A stretch of 64,000 nt of DNA from assembly GCA_049514955.1 (NCBI GenBank), contig JBEKUO010000001.1:33252-97251 (forward strand), read 5' to 3'. The notes under the pieces are model-generated. The model did no database searches, had not been told where the DNA came from, and saw only the letters and a list, made by a program, of their open reading frames with translations. Made by a program: the position numbers and the translations under genes. Source of the stretch: Bog-159 sp049514955. GTDB taxonomy: Bacteria > Acidobacteriota > Terriglobia > Bryobacterales > Bryobacteraceae. The number at the start of each line of letters is the position of its first letter. Within the stretch, counting starts at the first letter, position 1. Shown piece by piece: positions 59,711-64,000 of this stretch.

Positions 59711-61638
59711 ATCTCACCCGCTTGTTGAGCATGCGCCCGGACGAAATCCGCACCCGCGCCCAACAGGCCTTAGCAAAACGCTGGGCCAGCCCCCCAGCCT
59801 GCCACCTAATCTCGTCTTCCGCCGTGCCCGTTTTTCCAGACTTACCCACACTGTGCACACTGCAAGACGCCGAGAAAATCTGCCAGCATCGCTTCGATCT
59901 CCTAGGCTACGAAGCCCTGGATTTTGGCTCCCCGATCGATTGGCATCTCGACCCCGTCCACCACAAGCGCGCCCCGCGCAAGCCCTGGTATCAAATCCCC
60001 TTCCTCGATTTCAACCTGGTCGGCGATCACAAAATCATATGGGAGCTGAACCGCCATCAGCACCTCGTCACGCTTGCCCAAGCCGGTTTCCGCGACGAAA
60101 TGTTGGCCCAATGGACTCACTGGCAGCAAGAAAATCCCTATCCCATCGGTATCAATTGGGCCAGCACGCTGGAGGTCGCCTTTCGCGCGTTGTCCTGGCT
60201 CTGGGTGCGCCACATAATCGGGGATTTCCACGATGACCTGCTCCCCGCGCTCCATCTCCACGGCTGGTACATCGAGCGCTTTCTTTCGACTTACTTCTCC
60301 CCAAATACGCACCTGCTCGGCGAAGGCGTGGCGCTGTTCGCGATCGGCGTGCTCTGCCCACAAATCCGCGACGCCCGCCGGTGGCAGGAGCGCGGCTGGA
60401 ACATCGTCCTGCGCCAGGCCGAAGTTCAGGTCCGCCCCGATGGCTTCCACTTCGAACAATCGGTCTACTACCATGTCTACGCGCTCGATTTCTTTCAGTT
60501 CGCACGCACGCTGGCCGCTCGCAACGCCATCCCTGTTCCAGCCCCCTTCGATCGCACTATCGAAAAGATGAGCGAAGCCCTCGCAGCCATTTCGCAAGCC
60601 GGCCTCGCGCCCAACTTCGGAGACGACGACGGCGGCCGCGTCCTAGGATCGCCCGCTCGCCCGCTCACCCGCTCGCCCGCTCAGCAGCCTTCCCGAAGCA
60701 TCGCCCTACCGTCTGACGGCTCGCCCGACCCGCTCGCCCCTTTGCCTGCTCGCCCGCCCCGCGAGAACATTCTCCCGTCTGCTGGCGGCCGCGCCCTAGG
60801 ATCGCCCGCTCGCCCGCTCACCCCCTCGCCCGCTCAGCAGCCTTCCCGCAGTATCGCTCTGACCTCCTCCGGCATCTACGCCATGACCGACCCTCACTCC
60901 CAACTTTTTATCGATGCCGGCCCGCAGGGCGTCTTCGCAGGAGGCCACAGCCATGCGGACGCCCTGAGCGTCCAGTTAGTCATGGACTGTCGCCCCGTGC
61001 TGATCGATTCCGGCACGTTCTGCTATACCTGTCCCGAGCGGGATCGGTCCCGCGGCACCGCTGCCCACAACACGCTCCAGGTGGATGGCCGCGACCAAGC
61101 CAAGCCCGCCGGCCCCTTCGCCTGGACCGGCATGCCCGAAACCACGGTCGATCGCTGGGTCACCAATGAAACGTCCGATTTCTTCGCCGGACATCACAAC
61201 GGCTACGCGCCGATCATTCACCATCGCTGGGTCTTCGGCCTTAAATCGAAATTCTGGCTGGTGCGCGACACGGTCACAGGCCCGGGTCGCCATCGCCTCG
61301 ACAGTCACTGGCATTTCCTCGACGAGCGCGACCTCGCCATCCTGCCGCCAGCCGGGCACAACTGGTCCGAATCGATCGCGGCCTGGGACTGGTCGCCGGT
61401 CTACGGCAAAAAAGAACCCGCCTTCGTCCGTCGCTTCAGCACGGAAGCCGCGCTGCCCGCCGAATTCGCCGTTTTACTAGCGCCGCGCGAGGCCGGAATA
61501 TTCACGCAATCAGCTCCCGGCGTTTATCGCTACGAAGAGCCGCAGGGCTCTCACGAGTTCTCGTTTGCCCCCACTGCCGACGCGCGCTTGGTCTATCGTA
61601 GTATTGGCCCGGACGGTACCAAAGAATTCGCGCTATGA
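59707..61638 (+). CDS. Heparinase II/III-family protein with a low-complexity insert
   Basis: 643 residues from ATG 59707, overlapping the previous stop. N-terminal (alpha/alpha)-toroid part: IDWHLDPVHHKRAP, WYQIPFLDFNLVGDHKIIWE, LNRHQHLVTLAQAG, SVYYHVYALDFFQFAR. C-terminal beta part: LFIDAGPQGVFAGGHSHADA (catalytic-type His), RGTAAHNTLQVDGRDQ. This is the plan of alginate/heparin-type lyases, and EPS-locus members are thought to trim or modify uronate polymers. Between FGDDDGGRVL and SSGIYAMTD, about residues 312-388 are Pro/Ala/Ser-rich and contain an internal duplication. No clear signal peptide; the start looks cytoplasmic. Confidence 0.82.
   Translation: MNLTRLLSMRPDEIRTRAQQALAKRWASPPACHLISSSAVPVFPDLPTLCTLQDAEKICQHRFDLLGYEALDFGSPIDWHLDPVHHKRAPRKPWYQIPFLDFNLVGDHKIIWELNRHQHLVTLAQAGFRDEMLAQWTHWQQENPYPIGINWASTLEVAFRALSWLWVRHIIGDFHDDLLPALHLHGWYIERFLSTYFSPNTHLLGEGVALFAIGVLCPQIRDARRWQERGWNIVLRQAEVQVRPDGFHFEQSVYYHVYALDFFQFARTLAARNAIPVPAPFDRTIEKMSEALAAISQAGLAPNFGDDDGGRVLGSPARPLTRSPAQQPSRSIALPSDGSPDPLAPLPARPPRENILPSAGGRALGSPARPLTPSPAQQPSRSIALTSSGIYAMTDPHSQLFIDAGPQGVFAGGHSHADALSVQLVMDCRPVLIDSGTFCYTCPERDRSRGTAAHNTLQVDGRDQAKPAGPFAWTGMPETTVDRWVTNETSDFFAGHHNGYAPIIHHRWVFGLKSKFWLVRDTVTGPGRHRLDSHWHFLDERDLAILPPAGHNWSESIAAWDWSPVYGKKEPAFVRRFSTEAALPAEFAVLLAPREAGIFTQSAPGVYRYEEPQGSHEFSFAPTADARLVYRSIGPDGTKEFAL
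60631..60873 (+). repeat. In-frame 90-bp duplication, 153-bp period
   Basis: The block starting GGCGGCCGCGTCCTAGGATC at 60631-60720 recurs at 60784-60873 (GGCGGCCGCGCCCTAGGATC), both rich in the octamer CGCCCGCT. The offset is 51 codons, keeping the frame of the heparinase-like gene. Confidence 0.8.
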
Positions 61639-62825
61639 AGCTCCTGTGGGTCAAAGCCGGAGGCCTGCTCCCGCCCGATACCGGCGGCAAGATTCGCAGC
61701 TTCCAGATCCTCAAGCAACTGGCGCGCCAGCACGAGATCACCCTGTTCACCTTCTACCCGGAACATGCCAACGATCTGCACGCCCAAGGTGCGGACATCT
61801 TCGCAAAAGTAATCGCCGTGCCCTTGCCGCTGCCGCCCCGCCGCAGCTTCGCCGAGTATGTCCGCTATGCCCGCATGCTGATGGCCGGGCGCCCCTTCAC
61901 CATCGACAAGTATTTCTACCCGGAGGTGCGCCGCCGCTACGCCGCGCTCCGCGAATCGTCCGCTTTCGATCTGATCGTTTGCGACTTCATTTTCCCGGCT
62001 CCTCAGATCGATTGGCGAAACCCACCCCCCAAGGTCCTGTTCACGCACAACGTGGAGGCCCAGGTTTGGCAGCGCCACTCCAAGATCGCTTCCAATCCGT
62101 TCGTCAAGCTGGCCTGCTGGCTGGAATCCCGGGCATTGAACCGCGCCGAGCGCCATTATGTGCAACTCGCGGACTACGTTCTGACCGTCTCGGAAAACGA
62201 CCGCGCCTGTTTCGCGCAATATGTCGATCACAAGCGCATCTCTGTAATCCCCACGGGCGTGGATACCGAGTATTTCCAACCCATGCCCGGACCCGCACAG
62301 CCCAACACCACCGTCTTCACCGGTAGCATGGATTGGATGCCGAACGAAGACGGCGTGGCCTACTTTGTGGAGAAAATCTTGCCCCTGATCCGGCGCGAGA
62401 TTCCCGAGGCGCTATTCTGGGCCGTGGGCCGCCGGCCGCCGCGGCGCCTCGAAGCCCTGGCATCCGGCAATGTGGTGGTGACTGGCGCAGTCGAGGATAT
62501 CCGCCCCTATCTCGGCAAAGCAGAGGTGTGCGTCGTGCCGTTGCGCAGCGGCAGCGGCACCCGCATTAAAATCTTCGAAGCCATGGCTATGGGCAAGGCC
62601 GTAGTGTCGACTTCCCTGGGAGCCGAAGGTCTTCCCGTGCGGCATGGCGAGAACATCATCCTGGCGGACGATCCCGCTGATTTTGCCCGCCAAGTTGTGG
62701 ATCTGCTGCGCGATCCCCAGCGCCGCGAGCAACTGGGCCGCGCCGCGCGCCAACTCGTCGAACAGAGTTACGGCTGGCCCGCGGTGGCGGCGTACTTCGA
62801 TCACGTCATGCGAGGCGCCCTCTAG
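61635..62825 (+). CDS. Glycosyltransferase family 4 (Stp1-like)
   Basis: 396 residues; ATG overlaps the previous stop by four bases. Opening LLWVKAGGLLPPDTGGKIRS, then RSFQILKQLARQHEITLFTF, VLFTHNVEAQVWQRH, TVFTGSMDWMPNEDGVAYF and PLRSGSGTRIKIFEAMAMGK in place of the common E-x7-E motif. This pattern is that of the TIGR03087/Stp1-like transferases usually found in exosortase-associated EPS loci. Cytoplasmic GT-B enzyme; donor unknown. Operon member between the heparinase-like and deacetylase genes. Confidence 0.87.
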   Translation: MKLLWVKAGGLLPPDTGGKIRSFQILKQLARQHEITLFTFYPEHANDLHAQGADIFAKVIAVPLPLPPRRSFAEYVRYARMLMAGRPFTIDKYFYPEVRRRYAALRESSAFDLIVCDFIFPAPQIDWRNPPPKVLFTHNVEAQVWQRHSKIASNPFVKLACWLESRALNRAERHYVQLADYVLTVSENDRACFAQYVDHKRISVIPTGVDTEYFQPMPGPAQPNTTVFTGSMDWMPNEDGVAYFVEKILPLIRREIPEALFWAVGRRPPRRLEALASGNVVVTGAVEDIRPYLGKAEVCVVPLRSGSGTRIKIFEAMAMGKAVVSTSLGAEGLPVRHGENIILADDPADFARQVVDLLRDPQRREQLGRAARQLVEQSYGWPAVAAYFDHVMRGAL

Positions 62826-62827
62826 CC

Positions 62828-63727
62828 ATGCGCGCCATCGTCAAGCAAGCTTTCTATGTCGTACAGCGCCAAGCCGCCCGCCTGCGTATGCGGTGTCTTC
62901 CACGCGATGAGCACTCCCTCACCAGGTTCGCCATTTTCTCCCTGCACACCATAGCCAAAGCCTCCAGCGACATGGCCGTCACCGAAGCCCGGCTGCGCGC
63001 CCAACTAACCGGCCTTCTCGAGGCGGGCTATCGCTGCCTGGACCTTCCGGAAGCGCTTCACGCCCTCACCGGTCAGCAGCCGCTCCCGCAGCCGGCATTC
63101 TGCCTGACGTTCGACGACGGCTACCGCAGCGTCTATGAATCCGGCATGCAAATTCTGGAAGACTTAGACCTCACGGCCACCCTGTTTGTAACGGTGAACT
63201 TCCTGGAAGGACGTGTACAGCCACCCTGGCACTCAGAGGATGCCGCGCTGCTGCGGGAGTATGCGGTCAACGCCGCGCAGTTCCGGCCTCTCGAATGGCG
63301 GCAAGTGCAGGAAATGATCGCCGGCAAGCGGTTGCGGCTCGGCAGTCATTCGCTGAATCATTTCATGGTCGGCAATCTGCCGGAGGCCGACGTCCGCGCT
63401 GAAATTCGGGAGTCCAAGGAAATCCTCGAAAACCGCCTGGGGATTGAGGTGCCGTACTTCGCCTATCCTTATGGCGTGCGGCCGTATGGCGCCTACACCG
63501 AATGGAGCGAAGCTCTCATCCGCGAAGCCGGGTATCGATGTTCCTGCACCTCCCGCATTAGCCGTGCGGCCATTGGCACAGGCGCTTGGCTGCTGCCGCG
63601 CCTGTCTCTGGTCGATTCCGACACGGCCCTGGACGCACGCGCCAAAGCCGCCGGGGCCTATGATTGGGTGGCCTTGGCCCAGAACTCTTTCCACGGCATT
63701 TTTCCGAATCCGCACACCCCTCGATGA
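62828..63727 (+). CDS. Polysaccharide deacetylase (NodB homology)
   Basis: 299 residues, ATG two bases after the GT4 stop. NodB motifs: CLTFDDGYRSVYE (Asp-Asp), GSHSLNHFMVG (His-x3-His) and YFAYPYGVRPYG. C-terminal element CTSRISRAAIG then LPRLSLVDSDT is common in EPS-type deacetylases. It removes acyl groups from an amino sugar in the repeat. It is only distantly like the deacetylase at 37368. Its stop overlaps the following start (ATGA). Confidence 0.86.
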   Translation: MRAIVKQAFYVVQRQAARLRMRCLPRDEHSLTRFAIFSLHTIAKASSDMAVTEARLRAQLTGLLEAGYRCLDLPEALHALTGQQPLPQPAFCLTFDDGYRSVYESGMQILEDLDLTATLFVTVNFLEGRVQPPWHSEDAALLREYAVNAAQFRPLEWRQVQEMIAGKRLRLGSHSLNHFMVGNLPEADVRAEIRESKEILENRLGIEVPYFAYPYGVRPYGAYTEWSEALIREAGYRCSCTSRISRAAIGTGAWLLPRLSLVDSDTALDARAKAAGAYDWVALAQNSFHGIFPNPHTPR

Positions 63728-64000
63728 AGACTTACTTTCTCTTCCACGACAAGTGGACCGAATACATCAAGGCGGATTGGGCCGCAGCCCACTTCTCCTT
63801 TGATGGCTTCGTTGTTATTGAGAAAACTCGCGACTGGTTGGTCCCTTTTCTCTGGCGCAGGATTCGCCGTTTGGGAATCCGTAAGGTGGCCGATGAAATC
63901 CTGCTTCGTGCATATTACGTCCTCTTCCAAGGCAGGCGAGATGGCCGCATGCTCCGGCAATTCATGGCCGAAGTCCAGCGCAGCATTCCCGCCGATTACG
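63724..64000 (+). CDS. Formyltransferase-family protein, N-terminal part (3' partial)
   Basis: The frame begins ATGA-coupled at 63724 and is open at the right edge. The 92 visible residues (YFLFHDKWTEYIKADWAAA, FDGFVVIEKTRDWLVPFLWRRIRRLGIRKVAD, YYVLFQGRRDGR) resemble the basic N-terminal region of formyltransferase-family sugar enzymes; the active-site part would lie outside the window. Operon position suggests an amino-sugar N-formyltransferase acting after the deacetylase, but this is inferred. Confidence 0.5.
   Translation, partial: MKTYFLFHDKWTEYIKADWAAAHFSFDGFVVIEKTRDWLVPFLWRRIRRLGIRKVADEILLRAYYVLFQGRRDGRMLRQFMAEVQRSIPADY

Noticed and set aside
60631..60873. CRISPR-like repeats
   Set aside because: Only two long copies, in frame inside a conserved enzyme gene.
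7455..64000. Exosortase/PEP-CTERM system
   Set aside because: Several genes (Stp1-like GT4, EpsB_2-like transferase, amidotransferases) are typical of such loci, but no exosortase, PEP-CTERM tail or PrsK/PrsR-type regulator was found.

Overview
The window looks like a chromosome segment of a soil acidobacterium of the Bryobacterales / Candidatus Solibacter type. This is an inference from gene families: eukaryote-like Ser/Thr kinases fused to an FGE-sulfatase domain and preceded by a TIGR02999-like ECF sigma factor, FecR/DUF6600 proteins, Uma2 proteins, and short palindromic repeats scattered at gene junctions. GC content is high nearly everywhere; the exception is an AT-richer patch around 22.2-22.7 kb.

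Most of the 64 kb is a large cell-surface or extracellular polysaccharide locus. Region 1 (1.3-8.8 kb) holds a CapK-like adenylate-forming enzyme, a GT4, a nucleotide-sugar epimerase, a WecA/MraY-like phosphotransferase, an ORF6N protein and a polyprenyl glycosylphosphotransferase. Region 2 (8.8-15.3 kb) is a signalling block: two kinases, a FecR/DUF6600 protein and an ECF sigma factor. It carries an in-frame amber stop, a one-base frameshift and a probable out-of-frame N-terminus. Region 3 (15.4-22.1 kb) has a second WecA-like enzyme, an outer-membrane barrel, a GT4 and an asparagine-synthase-like amidotransferase. Region 4 (22.1-24.3 kb) is foreign to the locus: iteron-like repeats followed by a RepA-like initiator. 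Region 5 (24.3-47.8 kb) returns to polysaccharide assembly: GT2, Wzx-type flippase, formyltransferase/GINT1-like fusion, three GT39-type enzymes, two methyltransferases, O-antigen ligase/polymerase, acyltransferase, deacetylase, a 1274-residue secreted protein, GT4, UDP-Glc/GDP-Man dehydrogenase and a DPM1-like GT2. Region 6 (47.9-56.4 kb) is a coupled three-gene operon of large secreted proteins: tail-fibre-like repeats, a beta-helix, and a paralogue of the 1274-residue protein. Region 7 has a VapBC-type pair, then a tightly coupled operon running off the right edge: asparagine synthase, heparinase-like lyase, GT4, deacetylase and formyltransferase.

Working model: one of three initiating enzymes loads a sugar phosphate on undecaprenyl phosphate. 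The GT4/GT2 enzymes extend it, GT39 enzymes decorate it outside the membrane using polyprenyl-phosphate sugars, and amidotransferase, acyl, methyl, formyl and deacetylase enzymes modify it. The flippase and polymerase/ligase export and join repeats. No Wza/Wzc-type export genes and no exosortase were seen. The least ordinary features are the embedded minimal replicon, the pair of giant secreted paralogues, the palindromic elements that have become part of coding sequences, and the clustered lesions in the signalling block.
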